From Viridibacterium curvum (GTDB lineage: Bacteria > Pseudomonadota > Gammaproteobacteria > Burkholderiales > Rhodocyclaceae), in NCBI RefSeq assembly GCF_039544165.1, contig NZ_BAABLD010000017.1:558001-622000 (forward strand): a stretch of 64,000 nucleotides of DNA. The letters are read 5' to 3'. The translations under genes were made by a program, and so were the position numbers. Below, one piece after another: positions 52,081 through 60,987 of the stretch. Position 1 is the first letter of the stretch; each line of letters opens with the position of its first letter. The notes below the pieces were generated by a model. The model saw only the letters and a program-made list of their open reading frames with translations. It made no database searches and was not told the DNA's origin.

Positions 52081-52326
52081 TTACTTTCTGGACGCTTTCA
52101 CGGTGCGCATGGCTTGCTTGAGGGCTTCGTCATCAATGATGCCTTGCTCTCTCAGAACCAAGAGGATCGCTGTCGGGGTCGGAATCTTTCGCCCGTTCTC
52201 GAAACGGCTTCCTGCCGACTGGGTGCAGCCCAAGGGAATCCAGAAATCCGCCTGGTTGAGACCGCTCTCGGCTCTGAAGCCCTTGATGTTCCTGATTGCC
52301 TTCGAAACTTTTGCGCGACCGCTCAT
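52081..52326 (-). CDS. small Xre-type helix-turn-helix protein
   Basis: An 81-aa protein with a cro/C1-type fold: FRAESGLNQADFWIPLGCTQSAGSRFENGRKIP spans the helix-turn-helix with the usual S-R-F-E-N-G-R motif after the recognition helix, here with Cys-Thr-Gln-Ser. It is probably a DNA-binding regulator. The ribosome binding site is weak (GGTAACTC). It lies third in a minus-strand series after the antitoxin-like gene (53220) and a 57-aa basic protein, and upstream of vgrG (267 bp gap), whose expression it might control. Confidence 0.7.
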   Translation of the reverse strand: MSGRAKVSKAIRNIKGFRAESGLNQADFWIPLGCTQSAGSRFENGRKIPTPTAILLVLREQGIIDDEALKQAMRTVKASRK

Positions 52327-52460
52327 GTTGAGTTACCAATATTTATGCATTCAGGCAATTTTAAACCGAGTATTGGCCCGGCGCGGCTGCGCCCCAATCT
52401 TTGGCCGCTTGTCGGGCGGCAGGTCAAATACCCCGGCCCCTACGCCACAGAAATCTCTGC

Positions 52461-52634
52461 TCATACGATTTCCCGACCAACTGAAACGAGGCGATCCCAT
52501 TCTTCAAGAATCGGTAGCGCCTCCCCCTTTTCCGGAAGCAGGTCCGCGATGCGACATCGGCGCCGCCGCTTTGCCCGCATTGCCTGGCGCTCGTACTGAC
52601 GCTTGCGTTTGATGACCTTACGACGACGGTCCAT
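52461..52634 (-). CDS. 57-aa highly basic small protein
   Basis: Not covered by usual length cut-offs. The ATG at 52634 is preceded by CTGGAGG at 6-nt spacing, the best ribosome binding site in this area. The product begins MDRRRKVIKRKRQYERQ, with about fifteen Arg/Lys in its first 28 residues, and continues with an acidic/hydrophobic half (ADLLPEKGEALPILEEWDRLV). An overlapping frame from the ATG five bases upstream sits directly on the ribosome binding site and is unlikely. It follows the antitoxin-like gene by 82 bp. A nucleic-acid-binding or toxin-like role is possible; no family recognised. Confidence 0.55.
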   Translation of the reverse strand: MDRRRKVIKRKRQYERQAMRAKRRRRCRIADLLPEKGEALPILEEWDRLVSVGREIV

Positions 52635-52716
52635 GCCATTCCTCCAGGGAGATCTACGGACGCTGCGTTCCGCTAAAGAACATGCATCCCTTGAATTTCT
52701 AGCCGGGGCTGCTCAA

Positions 52717-53220
52717 TCAAACATAGACCTCGTAGTCCATGCGCTTGAGTAGCGCCTTGACCGCACCCGTTCCTGCGGATGTCGTAATCAGGTCAATCGG
52801 GCGGTTGCGATCCAGGCCGATGGCGGGCTTGGCAAGCCAGGCTTCGGCTGCCTCTTGCGAGCCCAGGACATCCATGGCCTGTTGAGCCACAGATGCCAGA
52901 CGCAGAAGGCGATCACTGGCGCCAGGGCTCAGTAGAGCGCTCTCGTCTGCACTCAGGAGTGCTCGTTCGCTGACGCCGATCACGCGTAAGACTTCCTTGC
53001 GAGGCACCGTCAGAAAACCGCTCGAGAACAATCTGGCGAGGTCCTTCTGTACGCCCCGGGTGACGAGGACATGAAAGCGAAGCTGGTCAAGTCCGGCACC
53101 CACATCGCGATGGGCTTTGGGGCCCTCCAACAGGTCAGCCAGCCTGCCGTAGAAATCCCGAAACTTGTCGCTCACGACGGATCGATGTACGTCCTCGCGT
53201 GTATCGAGCCTGCTTGCCAT
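52717..53220 (-). CDS. Xre/MbcA/ParS-type antitoxin-like protein, copy 2
   Basis: A 167-aa protein; the ATG at 53220 follows ACAGGAGAGGCTCCC, and the longer frame to 53367 is not needed. It has the same layout as the 34729-35232 gene: N-terminal helical part, helix-turn-helix RKEVLRVIGVSERALLSADE, and the MbcA/ParS-type C-terminus (AEAWLAKPAIGLDRNRPIDL to MDYEVYV). Its recognition-helix half differs from copy 1, while the surrounding residues are identical. No RES toxin follows; the next gene is the 57-aa basic protein. It stands inverted relative to copy 1. Confidence 0.78.
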   Translation of the reverse strand: MASRLDTREDVHRSVVSDKFRDFYGRLADLLEGPKAHRDVGAGLDQLRFHVLVTRGVQKDLARLFSSGFLTVPRKEVLRVIGVSERALLSADESALLSPGASDRLLRLASVAQQAMDVLGSQEAAEAWLAKPAIGLDRNRPIDLITTSAGTGAVKALLKRMDYEVYV

Positions 53221-53433
53221 GGGAGCCTCTCCTGTACGACACGCACCTGATCGCGTGCACCACGTGAACACAGTATTGCGCCCCCCTGTGAACACCCTTC
53301 GTGCAGTCAGATGCAGTGTCTGGGCACAGCTCCAGGTTGGGCGACATGCAGAACGATGCCAGGTCAACTACGAAGCCAACGACCATCACCAACAAGCAGA
53401 CGCAGAGATACCTGCTCGCCCGGTAGCTCTTGG

Positions 53434-53862
53434 TTATGGGAAGTGTTGTGAGATTGCGCGAATGATTCCCAGCGTGTCGCTTGCTATCCGTTGCCCGGCT
53501 CGATCAGCCACGAGGTTTCCGGCTCGACCAACTATGCTGTTCAGGTAGCACCCTTGCTGGCATTGCTCTCCTTGTGGGCCCATGGCCAGCCAGACGACAG
53601 CGTAAGCAATCTGGTTGTCCTGACTCGGAGGCAGGGTATGAACAATAATCCGGACGTATCTCTCTCGGCCTCGCGTCTGTCGCACCTCCGCACTTCTGCC
53701 CAGCGATGCCTTCAACTCATTAAGCATCTGTTGGCTAACGTAGTCGTAATCGTCAGTGTGCGTTTCAAAATCAAGCGGAACAACGCCAGAGTGAGCAACG
53801 GTTACGAGTCCAGCAAGTAAGGCACCTACGCATAGCTTGAGAAAACGAGGAATGACTTTCAA
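53434..53862 (-). CDS. exported protein of unknown function
   Basis: A 142-aa protein with a clear signal peptide (MKVIPRFLKLCVGALLAGLVTVAHS, cleaved before GVVPLDF). The start is a TTG at 53862 overlapping the stop codon of the gene upstream, with GGAG at 8-nt spacing. The mature part has RGRERYVRIIVHTLPPSQDNQIAYAVVWLAMG and two cysteines (EQCQQGC) that may form a disulphide. No family recognised. The coupling makes it the second gene of a two-gene unit divergent from the Xre regulator at 54273. Confidence 0.6.
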   Translation of the reverse strand: MKVIPRFLKLCVGALLAGLVTVAHSGVVPLDFETHTDDYDYVSQQMLNELKASLGRSAEVRQTRGRERYVRIIVHTLPPSQDNQIAYAVVWLAMGPQGEQCQQGCYLNSIVGRAGNLVADRAGQRIASDTLGIIRAISQHFP

Positions 53863-54158
53863 GGCTGCGACTCCGAGGCTTGGCGCCCTGTTTCGTCTAA
53901 CTTGACGCCAAACGCGTTCGCCAGGATTTCAGCCTCGGCCCTGGTTGTCTTCATCGACAACCACGACATCGCCGGGAATGTCGCATTAAGCCGGCCTTCG
54001 TCCGCGTCAAAGAACATGTCAACACCGGGCATCTGAAGCGGATAGCCCAGTTCGACCCTCTGGCCGACGTTCAGCCAAAGCATCTCGTGGCCACGATCAA
54101 CCGCTACGTTTACATCCCCTGAAAATTTGTGTTCTTTCAGCCAAGAGCAGGTCTTCAA
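53859..54158 (-). CDS. small protein of unknown function, start uncertain
   Basis: An unrecognised frame of up to 176 aa; the upstream third is antisense to the Xre gene and cannot be coding. The best start is a TTG at 54158 with AAAGGA at 8-nt spacing, giving 99 aa (LKTCSWLKEHKFSGDVNVAVDRG...). An overlapping frame (54279-54097) contains KRVIIALVAC, a short lipobox-like stretch; a single frameshift near 54110 would join it to this gene as a lipoprotein, which I cannot decide. The stop overlaps the next gene's TTG (TTGA). Confidence 0.45.
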   Translation of the reverse strand: MKTCSWLKEHKFSGDVNVAVDRGHEMLWLNVGQRVELGYPLQMPGVDMFFDADEGRLNATFPAMSWLSMKTTRAEAEILANAFGVKLDETGRQASESQP

Positions 54159-54225
54159 TCTGACATTCCTTTGGTGTGTTTTCGCGGACAACGCCCAAGC
54201 TCGATTCACAAGCGACCAATGCAAT

Positions 54226-54259
54226 AATAACCCGTTTCGGGTTATTCCATAACGGGTTA
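54226..54259. promoter_or_regulatory. palindromic operator upstream of the Xre gene
   Basis: A perfect inverted repeat AATAACCCG-TTT-CGGGTTATT (54226-54246) is followed by a third half-site CGGGTTA (54253-54259). It lies 14-47 bases before the ATG of the plus-strand Xre gene and upstream of the divergent small genes, the position expected for an autoregulated divergent operator. Confidence 0.65.
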
Positions 54260-54272
54260 GTACTGTGAGTGG

Positions 54273-54554
54273 ATGCCAAGAGCTATCCACCGGGTCCAGT
54301 ACGAATACTTCCGCACGCTGCTGATCGGCGCGCGGGAGAAGTCCGGCTTGACGCAGATCGAGGTGGCCGCAAAACTGAACAAGCCTCAAAGCTTCGTATC
54401 AAAGTACGAGCGAGGCGAACGCCGTGTGGATTTCACTGAGTTCGTGGAGCTTGCCGACATTCTGGATGTCGACATTGATGATTTTCTGAAGCTTTATCGC
54501 GACAAACTGAAAGGCGTGCCTGAAAAGAAGGTGCCTAGTAAACGTCTGAGATAG
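54273..54554 (+). CDS. Xre-family transcriptional regulator
   Basis: A 93-aa DNA-binding protein with a textbook cro/C1 helix-turn-helix: LIGAREKSGLTQIEVAAKLNKPQSFVSKYERGERRVDFTEFVELADILDV (about 16-66), including the QSFVSKYERGERR recognition and wing region. The C-terminal tail is basic. GTGAGTGG precedes the ATG. The palindrome at 54226-54246 is its probable operator, and the divergent secreted-protein genes its likely other target. It converges on the druE gene with a 104-bp gap; whether it controls Druantia is unclear because druE is read toward it. Confidence 0.85.
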   Translation: MPRAIHRVQYEYFRTLLIGAREKSGLTQIEVAAKLNKPQSFVSKYERGERRVDFTEFVELADILDVDIDDFLKLYRDKLKGVPEKKVPSKRLR

Positions 54555-54657
54555 GCAGTTCTGTACCCTTGATCCGCTTGACAAATTCGGCCTTGGAATC
54601 GTTCATTGTCGTTTGCTCGTCACGATCCGCCGACCTGAAAGACACCGTATCAGACGT

Positions 54658-57600
54658 CTAGAAAACCCCGGGCGACTCACTTGTCCCATAGTCGACAATG
54701 GCGTAGCTCTCTCCCTCTGGCCCTTCGATTACCAAATTCATGTTTGCCAGCAACTCTCCCTGCCTGGCGACGCTAGCTCCGAAGTCAAACGGACACCCAG
54801 TGCGGATAAGGGAGCTTCGAGATGTCTCACGCCAACATGAGAATCCCTGGTCCAAAGTCACTCGTACTAAACGCCCGTCGGACAAGATGAGTTTCAAATA
54901 CCGGCCATGCGGACAACTTTGCTTTGGTGCGCAGCTCACGCTAGAAGGAATACCGCAATACTCGAAGGCAGCTTTCAGCGCACTGCCTCGCTCTGTCGAG
55001 GTCTGCCAAGTGTCGGACACATGCAATGGTTTGCGGAAATCATCTCCTGCTCTCCGGATTTCCAACGTTGTCACATCGATAGACTTGAGCGCCCAAACAT
55101 CCTCAAAACGTCGCTTCAGGGCACTCACCGTCTCAACGAGTAGCGCGCAAGACAAAGGCGTCATCAAATATCGATCTTGGTATTCGATGCGAACGATCTC
55201 GGCACTGCCACGAAACAAATCGTGGGCAGGAGCAAGCCCCAGTGCGTCCAGAAGTTGATCCGCAAAAGAGGCTCGCCCTCCTTGTTCTTGGATCGGTCCG
55301 TCAAACTGCCCCTGTATTTCGATCCTCGTGACGACGGGGGCGTCGGATCCCCCTGTCACGCACTCGTAAGGACTCAATGCTTGAGCTTCAAACTTTGTGC
55401 GCCCGACTATCAACGCCGCCCTTCTGACAGCCCCCCAGTGTGCGTCTGGAAGTCCAATCTCTGCAAAGTCAGATGCCCAAACCTCGCTGGTTCCATCCTG
55501 GAATAGCACTTCGGCCAGAACGGCCGCGTTTGATCCTGCTTTGCTCACACCATTGCTCGAGAGAACTTGAACTCCACCAAGCGCAGACAAACCGAACAAG
55601 CTTTCGCGATCTTCACAAGACAAAGCGTCCAACACGCTGAGGGGTGCTACCAACTCCAACGGCAACTCCAGCCAACGCCGGACGTGCCGTTTTATAGGCG
55701 ATCCGGCCAGATCCCAGTCCTCCGGCACTCCCTGTAGATACAAACGAAGTTTGTTCGCGCCGGGCTTTTTGATCACGCTGCTGATTGCTTCTGGAAGCCT
55801 CTGCCACTCAGCACGTGAATCTCTCCCAAAAAAGGCAAGATCAACCGGCAAGGCGAGCCCCGATAACCAAGGTTCAGTGAGGAAACGCAGGGCGGCATTG
55901 CGATCAAGGTCATCAATACGGTAGCGCGTGTCGAACTGGAGCAAGCAGTGCTGACAAGCCGCCGGGCAGGAAGCCTGACAATCGAGCTTTCGTGCAGCTT
56001 TACGGATCAAATCAGACACACTATCCGCAATAGATGAACTATAGCCAGACGACGCTCTATCGAAAATGACAATAGCTTGCGCTGTTGCTTGTCCGCTCAA
56101 CTGAACCGGCTTCGTCTCGACCCCCAGCTCATCCAGCTCAATACCGAGCTGCTCTGCTACAGCAGAACGCAAAGCAACTGCAATGGAGTAGGCTGTCACT
56201 ACGTCGTTCAGTGGTTTGCCGTCCAGTCCGAAGAAAACAAGCTCAAGTACATCTGTCGTCGATTCATGCCCCAGGCGGAGACCCGACTTGATCGCGTACG
56301 ACGACTGGCTACCGGAGCAGATTGCGGTTTCACCGCCCTCTGCACCGCGCAGCCGCCTGTGCTCTTTCATCTTCCCGGACTTATGATCTTGAAACGCCTC
56401 TGGCAACAAACTTGAATCTACCGGCATCGGTTCTGCACGTCCGCAGTGCAGGCACACCGCGTACCCTTCTCCCGACACGCCATCTGAATAGTGGAAGACA
56501 GTTCCTGCATCACTGACCCTGAACTTTCCTCGCACAGGATTACTCAACGGCCGCCACTCTCCACGGGCATCGACCCACGGGCGTTGAACTGGTACATAGC
56601 TTTGCTGTGAAACGTCGTTGTGTGGCGCTGCGTAAAGATCTACTGCAAATCCCGCCGGCTGCAGATAGTCGAAACGAGTTTGTTTATTGCAAGTGAGCAA
56701 AGCGCCGCAATCGAAGCAGTGGCTAAGATTCTCAGCGCTCGTTGCAGTACCACTGCTCCCGCACCTCTCGCATCGCCAAGCGCGGCGCAGACTCTGAATC
56801 TCGTTAGTGGCCTGTAGAGAGGCGGGCACATGCCAATTCAGCGTGACACCGCGTGACTGGTAAACAAGCCCATCGATAACTACCTCAGCACCAGGGGCGT
56901 ACTCGCGTAACGCCGTGGCGATGTCCCGACTTGGCAACTCACGGCGCTGGTACGCATTGTCATCGCGCGAGCGACGCTCTTTCTTGCGCTCTTTCTCGCG
57001 CGCGATCTCGTCGCACGTCAGCGTATCCAGAGACGCAATGTTGCTCGGGAAGCTGTAACCGGGAAGCACTCCTGCCCCCGCAAGTTCGCGCAGCAAATAC
57101 TCGCCCGTGAGTCGGCCGCTCTGCATCTGTAGAGCCTTAAACGCTGGATTCTTCTCTTTGCTCCCTGAGAATTGCTTCAGCTGATCCTGAATCACTTCAT
57201 ATTCATTGAACCAGTCAGTCTTGTGCCTGAAGACCATCGCAGCCGCTTGACGCGTAAGGCTCTGCAGATTCGTGAGGCCTGCGTGGCATGTCCGGACAAG
57301 GAGAGTACGCATCCCGGAACTGATCGATGCCTCGACCTGTGACTCAAAGCACTCAGCCCAAGCAATGAAGCGATCAACGGGCGCACCGCCCTTCGGCAAC
57401 ATCCACCAATCAAGATCGAGCTTATCTGCCGAGCCATGCCCATCGATTGAACGTTTCAAGAATGCCGCCAGCAACAACGAATTGATGTGCCGCTGAACAA
57501 TCAATGCACTGGACAGTCTGACTGAAGGCGCGGAAATGCTTGTCGTAAATGCCCACAAGGTATTCCGCAAGACCCCCTGATCGTGAGGATTGTTCTTGCA

Positions 57601-60600
57601 CACGGTCAATGCCATTGATCGCGTTTCGCTCCGTCGTCCGGCCCGGCCAGCCCGCTGCAAATAGTTCGCTGGGTGTGGCGGTACATTGTTCATGGCCACA
57701 ACTGAGATGCCGCCAATGTCGACGCCCATTTCCATCGTTGTTGAGCAGCTCAGCAGGTTGACCCGCCCCGACTTGAAATCTCGCTCGTAGGCTTGCAAGC
57801 GCGCTCCTGACTGCTGGGCTGAGTGCTCTGCCGTACGGAAGTACCGACTACCCTCTACGATGCGGTCATTCAGGTCGGTCCAGACCCCCTCCATCCGCAA
57901 GGCCAGAATCGACGCATCAGCATTCAACCAGGCACGGCAGCGATTCAGTCTCTCTGCGTGATCATCGTCCGTCACAACGCCCAGCGGAATCGCAAGTGGC
58001 GAACACTCCGCGTACTTCTTGCTGATGTCTTTGCGGGGAAGGTAGGGGGTAACGCCTTTGAAAGTAACATCTAGTACGCGACGAGTAACCGGGCACAACC
58101 AGCCTTTCGTGATGGGCGACAAGGAGATGTCTTCCAACTGCAAGAACCGGCCCTGCGTAGAAGCGGTCAGCAGCCCAACCTCCACCAGGTTTTGCCAAGC
58201 TATAAGCAACAAGGCGTCAATCTCATCACGCCCTGTAGTGCTCAGAGGGTCTTTGCCCAGTGCGTAGGACAGCAGACGAACCAATCTTGGCTGGATGCCG
58301 CTGGTATTGCATTTTGGCCAGCGTTTCAGAGTGTTGCTCGGCTGCTCTTTTGAATCCTGAGGCAAGAGCCATTTCCTGGAAAGGCGATTCCCGCCCCATT
58401 TCCTCCAAGAGTCGGGCAGGTCAATAAATGAGTTCTCCCGCACCCAGAAGTCCAAAGCGATTTTCAGAAAGTCTTTCCAGTCCGCAATAGAAAAACCAGC
58501 TGGTGCAACCTTCACGCTATCCAGCTTGGGATACCTTACTGCCACGAGCCCCATGGTTTCCGGACTGTTGGCACGCTTCGGTCGACGCGCAAACTCCCGC
58601 ATGGTCAATATGCGGGCTAGCGTCTCACGACCATCAGACTGTTTGAACAGTTGTGGATCAAGGTCGGAGTAGTAGTCGTAGATCCAGTCTCGTACGTCAG
58701 GCTCATTGGTCATCAACCATGCAGTGATGTCCCGCCATTGCACGGGCTGCGGCTCGGACAATGCTGCCAGCTCCGCACGCTTCTCTTCGACGATTCTTCT
58801 GATGGCTTCATTCTCAACACCAGCGAGAACCGCCTCCAGAGCGCCTATGTCATTCTTGAGCTTCTGGGCCTTGTCGTCTGCGCCGATCCGGCCTGCTTGC
58901 AACATGCGCTGATAAATCAAGCTTCGAACAGCATTGCGCTCGCTGTCCTGCTGCAACTTGGCTGCAATTCTTGCAGTACCTTGCCGACTGTCCGTAAACG
59001 TGATCATGCGTCGACCGCGCCAAGGCAGACTCATCGGTGACACGCCCTTCTCGTCAAAATCAGGGCAAAACTCCAGCAGCGTGGGAATGATCTCGCCGAG
59101 CAGAAACGGGGCGCCGAGAATCGCTCTGCGGAAAAACCTCCGCCCATCGCCTTTGTGTCCGCCGCACTCTGGACAACACAACACAATCTCCCCGTCATCG
59201 CCGAAGGCCCCTGCCTCGCAGGCCCTTATTTCGGTCACCTCAGTGGTTTCAACGGGGTTGATTTCCAGTGTTTTCTTATCGATAAAAATGCTGGTTGTCG
59301 ATCTCAGATGTGCATTTGCAATCAGAAGCGGGGCATCGATTGAAAAATCCTGATCCGTAGCCTCGTCGTCGTCGGCAACTTCAACGTCCAGCTTGAACTC
59401 ATCTTCGTTCTCGGTCGACGCATGCGTCAGACGATGCGCTCCCGTCCTGCGATCTACTTTCCGTTCCGCCCACAGATAGGTGGTATTGCAATCACTACAG
59501 GATCGAAGCTCAAAGACGGGCGCGCCACAATCGCAGTGCCGTCGCTCTTCCTGGTAAAGCATGCCGAAAGCCCACTCAGGGGCATCCAGCGCCGTGCCGT
59601 CCTTACAAGTACAGCTCTGATCAACGCACGCCCATAGCCCCGCCAGCACGTTATGAAAAATATGCATGCGTAAGGGCAGGAACGGCACAGCCTCTCTGCC
59701 AGAAGAGAACCTGGCCGACGTCAACAGGTCAAGCCAGCGCAATGCGGTGATCTGTGACGCGTGATCAACGGCGGCTTCTGCGCCGAACAGCTCCGCAATC
59801 ACACGGCGCAGCTGCCTTGCGCGGCCATCCTCTGGCACGAATAGCTGACGAATGCGGCGAGCCGTCTGATTCGCACAGAACGCCGCATAGCGCACTTCTG
59901 GTTCAGCCATTGGCAGTGCCTCCAATTGCTCCAGAGTCGCCTGCCGATAGTCGGTAGTGCCCGCGATCAGTTCGGGAATTTTGCGTCGCCCCGATACGAC
60001 ATGCACACGATCTGCGGGCAATCCCGCCAGGTCTGCGAGGAAGTGCTTCAGCTGCTCAGCGGCTTCGCCGCCACCGATGGTTGCAGACGTCGCCACGAAC
60101 CTCACATTGCACGCCTCCACATCAAATGCATGCAAAACACGCCGCAGCAACAAAGCCAGTTCTGCTGCTTGAGAGCCGATATAGGTGTGCGCCTCATCCA
60201 GGACAATCCATTTCAGCTGACCTCTGGAAGCTTTCAGCATATTTGCGTCCTGAGCACGCACAAGCATGTACTCAAGCATCGTTGCATTCGTCACCAGGAT
60301 AGGCGGGGGCGCCGCGCGCAAAACCTCGCGGTCAATAACCTGATTTGGCGCCGCATCCCGGCGGTGCTGAGGCTCCCTATCCGGAGTATTTCCGTTGTAG
60401 AGGCAGAAACGAATAGATCCGTCGAAGCTCGCCGTCCATGCATGCAAGCGCTCTTTCTGACTCTCGATCAGCGCATTGAGTGGGTACAAAAAAAGCGCTT
60501 GCACGCCCACCAGCTTCTGGCCTGACTGTGACACTTGCCGCGCCAGACTGTCGAGAATCGGCACCATGAAGCATTCGGTTTTGCCGGAACCCGTCCCGCT

Positions 60601-60987
60601 GGTCACTACGACAGAGCGAGGCTCATCTCTGGACAGGTGTCCCCACGCTTCCAACTGGTGTTTGTATGGAAAGGCGTCCCTCGGGAAACGGTAGGAGCTG
60701 TCCCTACCATCTTTGTCCTTCGGCGGCTGATCCAGCGCAGCAACCGTCTTGGGCGTCAGCAAGTCTGCGCTCAACTGAGCGAGCGTCTTGTCGGCCTGTT
60801 CCCAGCCAAAAGTCGCTTCGAAAACAGGCTCGCCGATATAGCTGCCTGGCGCACCGATTTCACGCGAAAACGCCTCGGAAAGAAACCGCCTCAACGCAGG
60901 GTTGGAGAATCCCAGGCGGCCTAGTGTGGCGCGCGAAGCCCGGGTCGCAAGCTCCGGTAGCAACTCAGCGAAATAGCTGTTTTTCAT
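54658..60987 (-). CDS. druE: Druantia helicase DruE (SF2 helicase with DUF1998)
   Basis: The signature protein of Druantia anti-phage systems; its mechanism is not fully known. The 2109-aa protein starts at 60987, with the ATG overlapping the druH stop by 4 bp. Order of parts: N-terminal helical segment; SF2 helicase core with Walker A SGTGSGKTE (about 130-138), FLYPLNAL, DEAH (264-267), SAT (301-303); zinc cysteines near 489 (CDCGAPVFELRSCSDC) and at 620 (CCPECGG); helicase C motifs MEMGVD and QRAGRAGRR (about 1080-1120); another cysteine pair set near 1420 (CERC, CFDC); a DUF1998-type cluster near 1675 (CPAACQHCLLQ); and a C-terminal region of 430 residues. Size, DUF1998 and coupling to a roughly 1000-aa unknown fit Druantia type III. 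DISARM DrmA/B or Lhr-like helicases are shorter or have other partners. Confidence 0.83.
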   Translation of the reverse strand: MKNSYFAELLPELATRASRATLGRLGFSNPALRRFLSEAFSREIGAPGSYIGEPVFEATFGWEQADKTLAQLSADLLTPKTVAALDQPPKDKDGRDSSYRFPRDAFPYKHQLEAWGHLSRDEPRSVVVTSGTGSGKTECFMVPILDSLARQVSQSGQKLVGVQALFLYPLNALIESQKERLHAWTASFDGSIRFCLYNGNTPDREPQHRRDAAPNQVIDREVLRAAPPPILVTNATMLEYMLVRAQDANMLKASRGQLKWIVLDEAHTYIGSQAAELALLLRRVLHAFDVEACNVRFVATSATIGGGEAAEQLKHFLADLAGLPADRVHVVSGRRKIPELIAGTTDYRQATLEQLEALPMAEPEVRYAAFCANQTARRIRQLFVPEDGRARQLRRVIAELFGAEAAVDHASQITALRWLDLLTSARFSSGREAVPFLPLRMHIFHNVLAGLWACVDQSCTCKDGTALDAPEWAFGMLYQEERRHCDCGAPVFELRSCSDCNTTYLWAERKVDRRTGAHRLTHASTENEDEFKLDVEVADDDEATDQDFSIDAPLLIANAHLRSTTSIFIDKKTLEINPVETTEVTEIRACEAGAFGDDGEIVLCCPECGGHKGDGRRFFRRAILGAPFLLGEIIPTLLEFCPDFDEKGVSPMSLPWRGRRMITFTDSRQGTARIAAKLQQDSERNAVRSLIYQRMLQAGRIGADDKAQKLKNDIGALEAVLAGVENEAIRRIVEEKRAELAALSEPQPVQWRDITAWLMTNEPDVRDWIYDYYSDLDPQLFKQSDGRETLARILTMREFARRPKRANSPETMGLVAVRYPKLDSVKVAPAGFSIADWKDFLKIALDFWVRENSFIDLPDSWRKWGGNRLSRKWLLPQDSKEQPSNTLKRWPKCNTSGIQPRLVRLLSYALGKDPLSTTGRDEIDALLLIAWQNLVEVGLLTASTQGRFLQLEDISLSPITKGWLCPVTRRVLDVTFKGVTPYLPRKDISKKYAECSPLAIPLGVVTDDDHAERLNRCRAWLNADASILALRMEGVWTDLNDRIVEGSRYFRTAEHSAQQSGARLQAYERDFKSGRVNLLSCSTTMEMGVDIGGISVVAMNNVPPHPANYLQRAGRAGRRSETRSMALTVCKNNPHDQGVLRNTLWAFTTSISAPSVRLSSALIVQRHINSLLLAAFLKRSIDGHGSADKLDLDWWMLPKGGAPVDRFIAWAECFESQVEASISSGMRTLLVRTCHAGLTNLQSLTRQAAAMVFRHKTDWFNEYEVIQDQLKQFSGSKEKNPAFKALQMQSGRLTGEYLLRELAGAGVLPGYSFPSNIASLDTLTCDEIAREKERKKERRSRDDNAYQRRELPSRDIATALREYAPGAEVVIDGLVYQSRGVTLNWHVPASLQATNEIQSLRRAWRCERCGSSGTATSAENLSHCFDCGALLTCNKQTRFDYLQPAGFAVDLYAAPHNDVSQQSYVPVQRPWVDARGEWRPLSNPVRGKFRVSDAGTVFHYSDGVSGEGYAVCLHCGRAEPMPVDSSLLPEAFQDHKSGKMKEHRRLRGAEGGETAICSGSQSSYAIKSGLRLGHESTTDVLELVFFGLDGKPLNDVVTAYSIAVALRSAVAEQLGIELDELGVETKPVQLSGQATAQAIVIFDRASSGYSSSIADSVSDLIRKAARKLDCQASCPAACQHCLLQFDTRYRIDDLDRNAALRFLTEPWLSGLALPVDLAFFGRDSRAEWQRLPEAISSVIKKPGANKLRLYLQGVPEDWDLAGSPIKRHVRRWLELPLELVAPLSVLDALSCEDRESLFGLSALGGVQVLSSNGVSKAGSNAAVLAEVLFQDGTSEVWASDFAEIGLPDAHWGAVRRAALIVGRTKFEAQALSPYECVTGGSDAPVVTRIEIQGQFDGPIQEQGGRASFADQLLDALGLAPAHDLFRGSAEIVRIEYQDRYLMTPLSCALLVETVSALKRRFEDVWALKSIDVTTLEIRRAGDDFRKPLHVSDTWQTSTERGSALKAAFEYCGIPSSVSCAPKQSCPHGRYLKLILSDGRLVRVTLDQGFSCWRETSRSSLIRTGCPFDFGASVARQGELLANMNLVIEGPEGESYAIVDYGTSESPGVF

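Noticed and set aside
54097..54279. A 60-aa lipoprotein gene overlapping the operator
   Set aside because: Its hydrophobic core is only about seven residues, its 5' part lies in the palindromic operator and it has no ribosome binding site; it is kept only as an alternative for the neighbouring gene.
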